DNA of 64,000 bases from Acidobacteriaceae bacterium (GCA_003170825.1 PMYL01000023.1:27998-91997), one strand, 5' to 3'. Shown: positions 21,438 through 31,556, numbered from the stretch's first letter. Notes: a model not told the origin generated them from the letters alone. Numbers and translations: made by a program.

Positions 21438-22883
21438 ATGTGTCGTCGCGCAATCAAACTGCTGCTCCTGTCTGCCGTCCTGGGAATCCCGGCCCTGGCC
21501 CTGGCCCTGGCCCCCAACCTGTCCCCAGCCCCCACGGCTCCAGACACCCAGGCCCAGATCGCCGCCCTCCAGCAGGCCATCCAAGCCAACCAGACCGCTA
21601 CCGCCAATGCTCAGATGTCTGGCGATAACGCCTGGATGCTGACCTCGGCTGCCCTGGTCCTGCTCATGACCGGTCCCGGACTGGCTCTCTTCTACGGCGG
21701 TCTGGTCCGCAAGAAGAACATACTCGGCACCATGATGCAGAGCTTCGCCATGATGTGCCTGGTCACCGTTCTCTGGGCCGTCGTCGGCTACTCGCTGGCC
21801 TTCGGCCACGGCAACGCCTTCGTCGGCGGCTTCGAGCACCTCTTCCTGCGCGGCGTGGGCCTCACTCCCAACCTCGATTATGCCGCCACCATTCCCGAGC
21901 AGACCCTGATGATCTACCAGTTGATGTTCGCCATCATCACCCCGGCGCTCATCTGCGGCGCCTTTGCCGAGCGCATGAAGTTCAGTTCCATGGCGATCTT
22001 CCTCTCGCTCTGGTTGCTGTTCATCTATTGCCCCATGGCCCATATGGTCTGGGGCGTCGGCGGATTGCTCAACTCCGCCAACATCCACGCCGCTTTCCCC
22101 AGTTTCGATTTCGCCGGCGGCACCGTCGTCCACATCACCAGCGGCGTCTCGGCTCTGGTTTGCTGCCTCTATTTGGGCAAGCGCATCGGCTACCCGCATA
22201 CCAAGATGCAGCCCCACTCGATGGTGCTCAGCTTCATCGGGGCCTGTCTGCTGTGGGTGGGCTGGTTCGGCTTCAACGCCGGAAGCGCGCTCGCGGCCGG
22301 CCCCCTGGCCACCAGCGCTTTCGTCAATACCCACTTTGCCACCGCCGCGGCGGCCATCGGCTGGTCCATCGCCGAGTGGATCCGCAACGGCAAGCCCACC
22401 GCCCTCGGCGCCATCTCCGGCGCGGTTGCCGGACTGGTCGCCATCACCCCCGCCTCCGGCTTTGTCCAGCCCATGAGCGCCCTGGCCATCGGCCTCATCG
22501 CCGGCGTCGTCTGCTTCACCATGGTCTTCATCGTCAAGAGCCTCTTCGGCTACGACGACTCCCTGGACGCCTTTGGAGTCCACGGAGCCGGCGGAACCGT
22601 CGGCGCCCTGCTCACCGGCATCTTCGCCGCCAGCGTCATCAACCCGGTCTTCAAGGACGCGGCCGGCAACCCGCTCCCCTCCGGCGCCATCGACGGCCAC
22701 TGGGGTCAGTTGCTCAACCAGGCCGCCGGCGTCGGCATTGCCTGGAGCATCTCCATCGTCGGCACATTGGTGCTGCTCTTCGTCGTTGACAAGCTCTTCG
22801 GTCTGCGCGTCTCCGCCGAAGACGAAGCCGCCGGCCTCGACCTCTCGCAGCACAATGAGGAAGGCTACGACCTCGCCTCGTAA
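21438..22883 (+). CDS. amt: Ammonium transporter, copy 2
   Basis: Closely similar to copy 1 along its length; same signal-like N-terminus and QHNEEGYDL C-terminus. Confidence 0.93.
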   Translation: MCRRAIKLLLLSAVLGIPALALALAPNLSPAPTAPDTQAQIAALQQAIQANQTATANAQMSGDNAWMLTSAALVLLMTGPGLALFYGGLVRKKNILGTMMQSFAMMCLVTVLWAVVGYSLAFGHGNAFVGGFEHLFLRGVGLTPNLDYAATIPEQTLMIYQLMFAIITPALICGAFAERMKFSSMAIFLSLWLLFIYCPMAHMVWGVGGLLNSANIHAAFPSFDFAGGTVVHITSGVSALVCCLYLGKRIGYPHTKMQPHSMVLSFIGACLLWVGWFGFNAGSALAAGPLATSAFVNTHFATAAAAIGWSIAEWIRNGKPTALGAISGAVAGLVAITPASGFVQPMSALAIGLIAGVVCFTMVFIVKSLFGYDDSLDAFGVHGAGGTVGALLTGIFAASVINPVFKDAAGNPLPSGAIDGHWGQLLNQAAGVGIAWSISIVGTLVLLFVVDKLFGLRVSAEDEAAGLDLSQHNEEGYDLAS

Positions 22884-22894
22884 TGATTTGGTTT

Positions 22895-23486
<592 letters not shown>

Positions 23487-23627
23487 GAACCCTCCGTGGA
23501 AATCGGGGGCTGGATGCCTCAAATTCTCCGTGCCCCATCCTTGCGCCTTTTTTTCTGCGCAAGGGTGGGATACCGCGTACCTCGTTTCGAAACTTGGTCT
23601 CAAGTTCGCGCGTGCTACACCCCTGGC

Positions 23628-23927
23628 ATGAAATCCAGCGAAGCGCTCCATTCCGCTGAGAACGTCGATCGCAGGAGACTCATCCTGTCTCTTGCCGGAG
23701 CCGCTCTCATCTCGGCCGTTGGTTTCGGTATGATCTTTCTTTTCGTTGCCTGGCTGGTCCCTCTCTTGATGATGTGGTCGCTCAAAGATCCCCATAGCAC
23801 GGTCATTCCGCTAACGGCGTTTTTGGTGTTCATTTTTTCGCTGTCCGCGATCATTCGGGTGGCGCGCAAGCGACGCTCTGCCCGAAAAGAGCGTTCCAAT
23901 CCTAAACGGACAATTCTGTCGCTCTAA
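23628..23927 (+). CDS. Small hypothetical membrane protein
   Basis: Two predicted TM segments; in-frame ATG at 23628. Confidence 0.45.
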   Translation: MKSSEALHSAENVDRRRLILSLAGAALISAVGFGMIFLFVAWLVPLLMMWSLKDPHSTVIPLTAFLVFIFSLSAIIRVARKRRSARKERSNPKRTILSL

Positions 23928-24109
23928 AAACCTCGGGAATAGCTGTAAAGCCGCGCTTGCGGCCCGGAAAAGGCATTTCCAGCGGCCAATCGCACCACCC
24001 GCCCGTCCCGTTTTTCGAGACACGGCAACCAAAAATCCCCCATCCGCTCCAACTTCGCTTATGCTGTTAACAATTCCTTACTTGCTTCGGCGAGCCACAC
24101 ACAACACTC

Positions 24110-26716
24110 ATGAATCCAGTCGCTTTCGCGGTTGACGATCTTCGGGAGCAGTATACGCGGGAGATGGCGCTTGTCCGCCAGACCTGTGAGCGCACCGGCG
24201 ACGGCACCGCCGCCATCCGACGCCGCTCCGCCGTCGTCGACCGTATCCTCATTGAAATGTGGCGCCGCGCCTTCGCCGGCTTGCCCGCCCAGAACATCTC
24301 CCTTCTCGCCCTGGGCGGCTACGGCCGCAAAGATCTCTTCCCCTACTCCGACATCGATGTCCTCTTCGCCTTTGCCGATGAAAAAATTGAGGCCCAATCC
24401 AAGGACGCCGTACGCCTCATCATCCAGGGCATGTGGGACATCGGCCTGCGCGCCAGCCCCAGCTCCCGCACCGTCAAGGAAGCCGGCCGCTTCGACCCCG
24501 ACAACCTCGAGTTCACCCTCGCCACCCTCGACCGCCGCTTCCTCGCCGGCCAGTTTCCCCTCTACCAGCAGCTCCACCAGGTCACCTTCCCCGGCCTCGT
24601 GCTCAGCGAGTGGAACACCATCACTCAAAAATTAGGCGAAATCGCCCGTTCCCGCCACGCCAAGTTCGGCAACACCATCTTCCATCTCGAGCCCAACCTC
24701 AAGGACTGTCCCGGCGGCCTGCGCGACTACCACCTCGCCGTCTGGTTCGCCCTGCTCTTCCACCTCAAGGAGACCAAGGAATGGCCCCGCCAGCGCGGCG
24801 GCGTCTTCCAGAGCGCGCGCGGCGACGCCGAGGCCGCCTTCGACTTCCTCGCCGCCGCCCGCTGTTTCCTCCACTTCCGCCACGGCCGCGACGACAATAT
24901 CCTCGACTGGCAGTCCCAGGACGAGGCCGCCGCCAACTCCATCGGACTTGAAACCCGCGGCACCGCCGACCCGGCCTACTGGATGCGGACCTACTATCGA
25001 CACGCCCGCATCGTCTACCGCCGCGCCGCCCTGCTCATGGAGCACCTGCCCGCTCCGGTCAGCTTCTACCGCCAGTTCCGCCGCCGCCGCACCCCCATCG
25101 CCGGCACCGACTTCCTCCTCGACCAGGGCCGCATCGACATCGTCCCCGGCGCCCAGTTCAACGACACCAGCGCCATCCTGCGCATCTTCTCGCTCATGGC
25201 CACTCACGGCTACACGCTCTCCCAGGCCGCCGAAGACCGCATCACCGACGCTCTGCCCGCCCTCGCCATCCACATCCCCGAGGGCCCCTATCTGTGGAAC
25301 GCCCTGCGCGAAGTCCTGCTCGGACCCCACGCCGCCCACGCCCTCCGCACCATGCACGCCCTCGGCGTCCTTGAAATGCTCATCCCCGAGTTCCATGGGA
25401 TCGACGCCCTGGTTATTCGGGATTCTTATCACCGCTACACCGTCGACGAGCACACCTTCCTCACCATCGACAACGTCCACGGCCTCCGCCAGCCGGTCAA
25501 CGAACACGAGCAGCGCCTGGCCCAGCTCCTGCCCGAAATCGACCGCCTCGACCTGTTTCTCCTCGCCCTCCTGCTCCACGACACCGGCAAGGCCCGCCGT
25601 ACCGGCGAACATGCCGTCCAGAGCGTCGAACTGGCCGACGCATTCCTCGCCCGCCTCGACCTCGACTCCGAGGAGCGCGAGTCCATCCTCAAGCTCATCC
25701 GCCTCCATCTGGAAATGTCGGCCGCCCTGCGCCGCGACATCTTCGATCTCGAAAACGTTCGCGGCTTCTCTGAGAAAATCGGCAGCCCCCAGCTCCTCAA
25801 GATGCTCACCATCATGACCTTCGCCGACATCAAGGCCGTCAACCCCGAAGCCCTCACTCCATGGAAGGCCGAGAACCTCTGGCAGTTCTATATGTCCACC
25901 GCCAACTTCATGGACCGTTCCGTCGACGAGGTCCGCTACCACGCCGCCATCGACCCCACTCTGCTCAACCGCCTCCGCGCCATGGTTCCCGCAGCCCGGT
26001 ACGACGCCCTGGGGCAGTTCCTTGAAGGCCTCCCGCAGCGCTACCTGCAAACCCGCCTCCCCGAGCAGATCCGCAATCACTTCCTGATGGCCCTCAACCT
26101 CGACCAGGACCCCGTCCAGCTCGACCTCCGCCCCAACCGCCAGCTCTTCGACCTCACCGTCATCACCCGCGACCGCACCCGCCTCTTTGCCGACGTAGCC
26201 GGCGCCCTCGCCGCCTGGGGCATGAACATCGTCAAGGCCGGCGCCTTCTCCAACGAAGCCGGCGTCATCGTCGACAGCTTCCACTTCACCGACGTCTTTC
26301 ACACCCTCGAGCTCAACCCCAGCGAGAAAGACCGCTTCCTCGCCAATCTCCACGACGTCGTCGCGCAAAAGGTCTCGGTCCAGCAGTTGCTGGAGGCCCG
26401 CAGCCACATGAACCGCCCCGCCAACCTCAAAGTCGAAGTGGCCACCCGCCTCGAGTTCGACTCCGAATCCTCCACCCACTCCACCATCCTGCAGGTCGTC
26501 GCCCAGGATGTTCCCGGCCTGCTCCGCCAGATCGCCCTCTCCCTCAGCACCCACCAGTGCAACATCAAGGTAGCCCTCATCGACACCGAAGGCGAAACCG
26601 CCATCGACGTCTTCTATCTCACCAGCCGCGACGAAAAGCTAACTCAAGAAGCCCAGCAATCCCTCGCCAAAGACCTCACCGCCGCACTCGACTCGATGCG
26701 CACCCCCGCCGCATAG
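24110..26716 (+). CDS. glnD: [Protein-PII] uridylyltransferase/uridylyl-removing enzyme
   Basis: [18 protein letters not shown] NTase motif; HD domain [15 protein letters not shown]; two C-terminal ACT domains. Confidence 0.94.
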   Translation: MNPVAFAVDDLREQYTREMALVRQTCERTGDGTAAIRRRSAVVDRILIEMWRRAFAGLPAQNISLLALGGYGRKDLFPYSDIDVLFAFADEKIEAQSKDAVRLIIQGMWDIGLRASPSSRTVKEAGRFDPDNLEFTLATLDRRFLAGQFPLYQQLHQVTFPGLVLSEWNTITQKLGEIARSRHAKFGNTIFHLEPNLKDCPGGLRDYHLAVWFALLFHLKETKEWPRQRGGVFQSARGDAEAAFDFLAAARCFLHFRHGRDDNILDWQSQDEAAANSIGLETRGTADPAYWMRTYYRHARIVYRRAALLMEHLPAPVSFYRQFRRRRTPIAGTDFLLDQGRIDIVPGAQFNDTSAILRIFSLMATHGYTLSQAAEDRITDALPALAIHIPEGPYLWNALREVLLGPHAAHALRTMHALGVLEMLIPEFHGIDALVIRDSYHRYTVDEHTFLTIDNVHGLRQPVNEHEQRLAQLLPEIDRLDLFLLALLLHDTGKARRTGEHAVQSVELADAFLARLDLDSEERESILKLIRLHLEMSAALRRDIFDLENVRGFSEKIGSPQLLKMLTIMTFADIKAVNPEALTPWKAENLWQFYMSTANFMDRSVDEVRYHAAIDPTLLNRLRAMVPAARYDALGQFLEGLPQRYLQTRLPEQIRNHFLMALNLDQDPVQLDLRPNRQLFDLTVITRDRTRLFADVAGALAAWGMNIVKAGAFSNEAGVIVDSFHFTDVFHTLELNPSEKDRFLANLHDVVAQKVSVQQLLEARSHMNRPANLKVEVATRLEFDSESSTHSTILQVVAQDVPGLLRQIALSLSTHQCNIKVALIDTEGETAIDVFYLTSRDEKLTQEAQQSLAKDLTAALDSMRTPAA

Positions 26717-26827
26717 CGCCACACCACCAGATTCCAACCGCCAACTTGCGAACTTGCTACCGCCGCATAGCGGCGCGCGAACTCGCTGCTTTCATTCCAG
26801 CCCCCTCCAATACCACAAAAAAGGCTT

Positions 26828-27217
26828 GTCATCCTGAGCGTTCAAAAAGGCTTGTCATCCTGAGCGACCGGACCCTGAGCATTGTGAAGGGGAAGGGAGT
26901 CGAAGGACCTGCGGTTGCTTTTTGTGCTTTGAATGGGCGCGGTTTCAACTGCGCCACTGGGGCAGGCCCCGGTAGGCCGGGGTTTCAACCCCGGCAACAG
27001 ACCATCCACAAGTTTTTAGAAATCAACCCTCGCGGCGAAGCCGCGCTCTAACCCCCGCCCCCACCCCCACAAGAGCTGTCATCCTGAGCGGAGCGCAGCG
27101 GAGTCGAAGAACCTGCGGTTGCTTTTCGTCGCTTTGGTAGGCCGGGGTTTCAACCCCGACACCACCCCATCCACAAGATTTTAGAAATCAACCCACGCGG
27201 CGAAGTCGCGTTCAAAC
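26828..27217. repeat. Composite intergenic repeat, two tandem units
   Basis: Each unit: GTCATCCTGAGCG..GTCGAAGRACCTGCGGTTGCTTTT..GGTAGGCCGGGGTTTCAACCCCG..CCATCCACAAG.TTTTAGAAATCAACCC.CGCGGCGAAG(C/T)CGCG; about 26854-27052 and 27078-27217. Confidence 0.8.
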
Positions 27218-27596
27218 CTGCTCGATCCCCAACCCGGCCAGTTCCCGCACCAGCCGCACTGTCTCCACAGAAACCGTCACCACCTGCTCCACCAGCCGCA
27301 CAATATATTCTGGATCATCCTCCCGGTTCGGATCGTTCTTGAGTCCCGACCGCGCATCGGTCGAAACCCGGTACTGGTCCACCACCCACTCCAGCGCGCT
27401 CCGGTTCCCCAGCCGGTACTCATACGCCTCCGCAGGAATCCCGCTCAGCGTCAGAAACTCGTTATACCGCAACTGCGTCTTGTCCTTCGACAGCGCCATC
27501 TTCTCCACGCGCCAATTCAGTGTGCCTCTCCCTCCGCTCCAGCGGATACTGTTCTTGCTTTTCATACTCGATATGCAGCTTCATCAGCGCAGTTCC
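27212..27596 (-). pseudogene. C-terminal remnant of a type ISP restriction-modification enzyme, frameshifted
   Basis: GTALMKLHIEYEKQEQYPLER in one frame continues as LNWRVEKMALSKDKTQLRYNEFLTLSGIPAEAYEYRLGNRSALEWVVDQYRVSTDARSGLKNDPNREDDPEYIVRLVEQVVTVSVETV in another; frameshift near 27515-27522. Confidence 0.82.
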
Positions 27597-27686
27597 GTAA
27601 TATATTCCTGCCGGTTTGTGCTGTCTTCGTCGTATGATTCTAGAAGCGTCCCTGTCTAGGCGGGCGCTTACCGAGGCGAGCAAATA

Positions 27687-28610
27687 ATGCCTATTCAGCT
27701 ACTTGAGCACGCGGATAGCATACGGCGGGCAATCGCGCCGGGAATAACCCTAAAGCGTAAATCCGCCCTGGGCCAGTTCATGACGCCCGCGCCAGTAGCG
27801 CGATTCATGGCCTCGATGTTTCCGCCAAGCACGCTGACTAAATGCAAATTGCTTGATGCAGGGGCAGGGGTCGGCGCACTCACCTGCGCCTTCCTCGACC
27901 GCTGGGCTACCTCCGACGGATTCTCCTTTCACGATGCGCAGATAGATGCCTACGAGATTGACCCTACCCTACGCGCCCACCTTAATCGGACGTTGGCCCG
28001 CTACCTCTCGCGGCTCCCCGTAAGCTATCGTGTGGTTCCAGATGACTTTATCGAGGCAGCCGCAATACAAAGTTTGGCTCCTCGGCGATATACGCACGCG
28101 ATCTTGAATCCGCCATACAAAAAGATCAGCAGCTTATCGAGTCACCGCATGATCTTGAGGCAGGTAGGCATCGAGACAGTGAATTTATACTCCGCCTTCG
28201 TCGCCTTAGCCCTGTCCCTGATGAAGCCGGGCGGTCAGCTAGTCGCCATCATCCCGCGCAGCTTCTGCAACGGTCCCTACTATCGCCCGTTCCGCGAATA
28301 CCTTCTCAACCGCGCTGCATTACGCCACCTGCACCTATTCGCATCACGAACCACGGCATTCAAGGACGACGATGTGCTCCAGGAGAACGTCATCATGCGG
28401 CTGGAGTGCGCTGGGGTCCAGAGTAACGTCACGGTTTCCAACTCCACCGATGACAGCTTTAGCGACCTTGTGACTCATGAGCAGCCCTTTGACCGGATTG
28501 TCTTCCCAGATGACGTGGACAAGTTTATCCACGTCCCGACCTCGCTCGGATACAACGCCATCGAACTGTCCAAGGGCGTACTCTTTCCTTTGCTCGAAAA
28601 CGCCGCCTGA
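27687..28610 (+). CDS. BsuBI/PstI-like N6-adenine DNA methyltransferase, apparently C-terminally truncated
   Basis: Motif I LLDAGAGVGALT; motif IV ILNPPYKK; ends ...DKFIHVPTSLGYNAIELSKGVLFPLLENAA at 307 aa where family members run to about 500 aa. Confidence 0.8.
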   Translation: MPIQLLEHADSIRRAIAPGITLKRKSALGQFMTPAPVARFMASMFPPSTLTKCKLLDAGAGVGALTCAFLDRWATSDGFSFHDAQIDAYEIDPTLRAHLNRTLARYLSRLPVSYRVVPDDFIEAAAIQSLAPRRYTHAILNPPYKKISSLSSHRMILRQVGIETVNLYSAFVALALSLMKPGGQLVAIIPRSFCNGPYYRPFREYLLNRAALRHLHLFASRTTAFKDDDVLQENVIMRLECAGVQSNVTVSNSTDDSFSDLVTHEQPFDRIVFPDDVDKFIHVPTSLGYNAIELSKGVLFPLLENAA

Positions 28611-28620
28611 ATCACCGTTA

Positions 28621-29103
28621 TCAGAACATGATGCTCCAGGTCGGATAGATGCCTCTTGCGCGTCCGAACAGCTCCTGAAGAGTCAATTCTATGTATGCAC
28701 CCGTGATCGTATTCACGAGGATGAACTTGTAACGCAGTTTAAGGTTCTGAGCCACAAGCAATTCAGCGGTAGTCAACGCGAAAAAGTAACCCCTGAAGTC
28801 CTCCGGCAGCTTGCGATTGCTCGACTTCACCTCACAAACTACTATGTTGTCTAGATTGCGCGCGATCTCCGCAGGATCATCCAGGTTCACTGTCGCTAAA
28901 AGTTTCACAACATCGAACGCCTTGCCGTAAACCACGAGATTCTTTTTCGCGTACTCAACCAATAACATCCGCTTCTGTTTGGCGGTTGGTATGACAAATC
29001 CAGTACCGCTTTGCAGCAATATCTGTGCCGCCCTTTTCGCAGTCTGGTTGCGACTCGCTTCGGCGAGTGCCGCTCCCGCCTTCGCCTCTGTCCCCTCGTC
29101 CAC
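28621..29103 (-). CDS. Putative PD-(D/E)XK-like nuclease
   Basis: 160 aa; DNIVVCEVKSSNRKLPEDFRGYFFALTTAE; GTG start directly after the XRE gene stop. Confidence 0.45.
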   Translation of the reverse strand: MDEGTEAKAGAALAEASRNQTAKRAAQILLQSGTGFVIPTAKQKRMLLVEYAKKNLVVYGKAFDVVKLLATVNLDDPAEIARNLDNIVVCEVKSSNRKLPEDFRGYFFALTTAELLVAQNLKLRYKFILVNTITGAYIELTLQELFGRARGIYPTWSIMF

Positions 29104-29373
29104 TTACTGTCCTCTTTTCGCCTTGGACTTCGCAGATGGTGCAAGCGCTGAAACGGGCACATCCTCGGAAACTGTAAAAAGCACAGATGGGCCCACCTCA
29201 AGAGCATCCGCGATCCGCCAGATGTTCGCGAGGCTGACGTTACGCTCTCCACGCTCAACGCCGCCGATGTAGGTTCGGTGGAGACCGGCCAATTCCGCGA
29301 GCCGTTCTTGAGAGTGACCGCGACGCTCCCTTATCGCTCTCATCCGAAATCCAAAAGCTGCTATTCGATCCAT
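29104..29373 (-). CDS. XRE-family HTH regulator, C-protein-like
   Basis: [52 protein letters not shown]. Confidence 0.85.
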   Translation of the reverse strand: MDRIAAFGFRMRAIRERRGHSQERLAELAGLHRTYIGGVERGERNVSLANIWRIADALEVGPSVLFTVSEDVPVSALAPSAKSKAKRGQ

Positions 29374-29406
29374 TTGAAGGAGATTGTAGGGTTATTGGGC
29401 AAGCTT

Positions 29407-29418
29407 CGTCTGCAGACG
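29407..29418. promoter_or_regulatory. Perfect palindrome CGTCTGCAGACG upstream of the XRE gene
   Basis: 12-bp perfect palindrome 34 bp upstream of the XRE start; contains CTGCAG. Confidence 0.45.
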
Positions 29419-29483
29419 ATAAGTAGCGTTAAAATGAGAGGGACAAGATCGTTAGGCGATAATGCCCCGAATCGAGGCTTGTT

Positions 29484-29957
29484 TTGGGAAAAAATCCCTT
29501 CCCGATTGTACTTGGGCGAGCTGTGAGGGACTTCTGTCGCACCAATGCCTCATTCGGCATCCTCAGATCCGCCTCTAGCGGTGTTGTGTCTTTTGGATGG
29601 TCCGACGGAGGCTGTTGGATGCTTGCGGCCGCGATCCAGCAGCGTTGGGGTGGGGAAATGTATACTCTTTCTCGCACGGGATCTGACGCGCAGCATGTCG
29701 TGGTTCGTATCGACAAGATTTTTATCGATCAGGATGGTCCTGCATTTGGCAAGGTACTCATTCGTAGATTTGAAAGACAGGAAGGTTTTCCAGCAGGGTC
29801 ACTTCGGATAGTACCGTTCTGCGCGACAATGAGCGGGGATATACCAAAGCCCGAGAAGCAGGAGGGGATAATTGCTGGAATCTGCAATCATATCCCTTTG
29901 AATTGTTCGCCGGTCTTGAAAAGAGCGGCATCGCAATACATTGCGGCCAGTGGATAA
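29484..29957 (+). CDS. Hypothetical protein with GGCW...QHVVV...DQDG (Cys/His/Asp) motif
   Basis: Open frame 157 aa; likely real start downstream at a GTG; motif SDGGCWMLAAAIQQRWGG...AQHVVVRIDKIFIDQDG. Confidence 0.5.
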   Translation: MGKNPFPIVLGRAVRDFCRTNASFGILRSASSGVVSFGWSDGGCWMLAAAIQQRWGGEMYTLSRTGSDAQHVVVRIDKIFIDQDGPAFGKVLIRRFERQEGFPAGSLRIVPFCATMSGDIPKPEKQEGIIAGICNHIPLNCSPVLKRAASQYIAASG

Positions 29958-30310
29958 ACCGTATGGGCTACTTCGAGGAGTCACTACTCGTCAAACTCGG
30001 CGTAGAAGTTGAAACTCACGGGAAGATGCCCGATGTGGTGCTGCATTATCCCGACCGCAACTGGCTGCTCCTGGTAGAGTCCGTTACCAGCCACGGCCCG
30101 GTTGATGGTAAGCGTCATGCGGAACTGGCAAAGCTGTTTGCCAAGTCGAAGGCGGGATTGGTTTACGTCACTGCGTTTCCAAATCGATCCGTCATGAGCC
30201 GTTATCTCGGTGAGATAGCATGGGAAACTGAGGTTTGGGTTGCCGATGCTCCTTCGCACTTAATTCATTTCAACGGGGAGAGATTCCTTGGCCCCTACAC
30301 ATCCCAGTAG
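29903..30310 (+). pseudogene. BsuBI/PstI-type restriction endonuclease, catalytic domain only (N-terminal domain missing)
   Basis: HGKMPDVVLHYPDRNWLLLVESVTSHGPVDGKRHAELAKLF...VYVTAFPNR...EIAWETEVWVADAPSHLIHFNGERFLGPY; frame closed upstream by a stop at 29771. Confidence 0.75.
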
Positions 30311-30555
30311 CCGCGCGGGATATTGAAGGCGTCCAGCACCGCCGCGTCCACCTTCGCCGGGTTCCTGCCTGCGCGGGGAATCGGAAACTCGGGCACCACC
30401 ATCCAATCGAAAGCCCGGGCGCACTTCTCCAGCAGCGCCTCGAAGGCCCGCCGCACATTCCCCTCGTTGTCGAACTTGCCCCGCCCGAACCGCTCCAGCG
30501 TCTCGTAGTAGGCCTTGACCGGCGCGTGCGTTGGCTTCAGCTTGAAGTTGCTCAT
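30295..30555 (-). pseudogene. N-terminal remnant of a type ISP restriction-modification enzyme
   Basis: MSNFKLKPTHAPVKAYYETLERFGRGKFDNEGNVRRAFEALLEKCARAFDWMVVPEFPIPRAGRNPAKVDAAVLDAFNIPRGYWDV*, stops after 86 aa. Confidence 0.82.
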
Positions 30556-30665
30556 GGTGTCACATCTACTCTAAGCCGCCGCCCGACAAAACCGCCCACC
30601 GCCCCACCCTGCCGAACCCGCCTCCACAACTTTGCTGACCCCTGACCTCTGACCCCTGTCCCCCT

Positions 30666-31019
30666 TCACCTCCGATACCTCTTCCGCCACAGCCCCTGCT
30701 CCACAAGCTCCATGGCCCGGTCCTCGATCGAGCGCTGCCACGGCACAATCCCGTACACCAGGTCGCATTGCAACGCCCGCGCCATCTTGCCCAGCCGCTC
30801 TAGCGTAATCGTGTTCTGCTGCTCCGACCGCTCCATCTGGAAGACCATCTTCGGCGTGAACTTCATATCCCGTGCAATCTCATCCACGGGGGTCCCCGTC
30901 GCCTGCCGCATCGCACGCAACCACCCCTCCGCCGGCCGACGCGACTTCCGCGCACTCCGAAGTGGGCGTAGCTGGTGTTCCAGGTCCAGCAGCGCCATCC
31001 CCCTCATCGCTCTCAGCAT
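30666..31019 (-). CDS. HTH protein resembling mobile mystery protein A
   Basis: ALLDLEHQLRPLRSARKSRRPAEGWLRAMRQATGTPVDEIARDMKFTPKMVFQMERSEQQNTITLERLGKMARALQCDLVYGIVP. Confidence 0.7.
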   Translation of the reverse strand: MLRAMRGMALLDLEHQLRPLRSARKSRRPAEGWLRAMRQATGTPVDEIARDMKFTPKMVFQMERSEQQNTITLERLGKMARALQCDLVYGIVPWQRSIEDRAMELVEQGLWRKRYRR

Positions 31020-31556
31020 TCCTCGTTCCCTCTTTTGCAGGTGCATCCGGCACAGATTCAGGAAAGCGCAACCGCCAATCTGAGTTTGCCCCTTGAGTTG
31101 CCTGTCTAACTCTAGTCTGGCGCATCGCCAGGTAATTATATGCAACGATTCTTCGCTGCCTCTAACCCTGAAAACGGAGAAAAACTCCCCCGGGGTTGCA
31201 CTGCATGTGCATGAGGGACCTTTTCACAACATTCCGCGCCAACGTTTGCCCATATTTCCGCACGCCTGCAGCGAACCTTTGGCCCTCCAACGTCACCGTC
31301 CAAACCCACGTTTTAAGGGCGACTGATCCCTGTTCCCTGTTCCCTGATCCCTGCTCCCTGTTTTCCCAAACCCTAACAATCCCCGCCCCGTCCGCCCGCT
31401 ATCATGAACACAGGACGTTCCGTGGGAGCGTCCGGGAAAACCTTCGTTTCAATCCGGCAATGCACTCATTCCAAATGACTTCACTTCAGATAGGCGCGCA
31501 CCAGGTCGATCAGGTCTTCGGCCAGCTCCGGTATGGTATTTAGCTAGGGGGTATAG

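Noticed and set aside
21354-22853. 499-aa minus-strand ORF opposite amt copy 2
   Set aside because: Antisense shadow; Gly/Asp-rich low-complexity product
24632-26554. 640-aa minus-strand ORF opposite glnD
   Set aside because: Antisense shadow; the plus strand encodes an unmistakable GlnD
26828-27217. Repeat cluster considered as a CRISPR array
   Set aside because: Units are composite and unevenly spaced with no short regular spacers and no cas genes
29545-29811. 88-aa plus-strand ORF inside the R-M cassette
   Set aside because: Overlaps the Cys/His-motif ORF in another frame and shows no family signature
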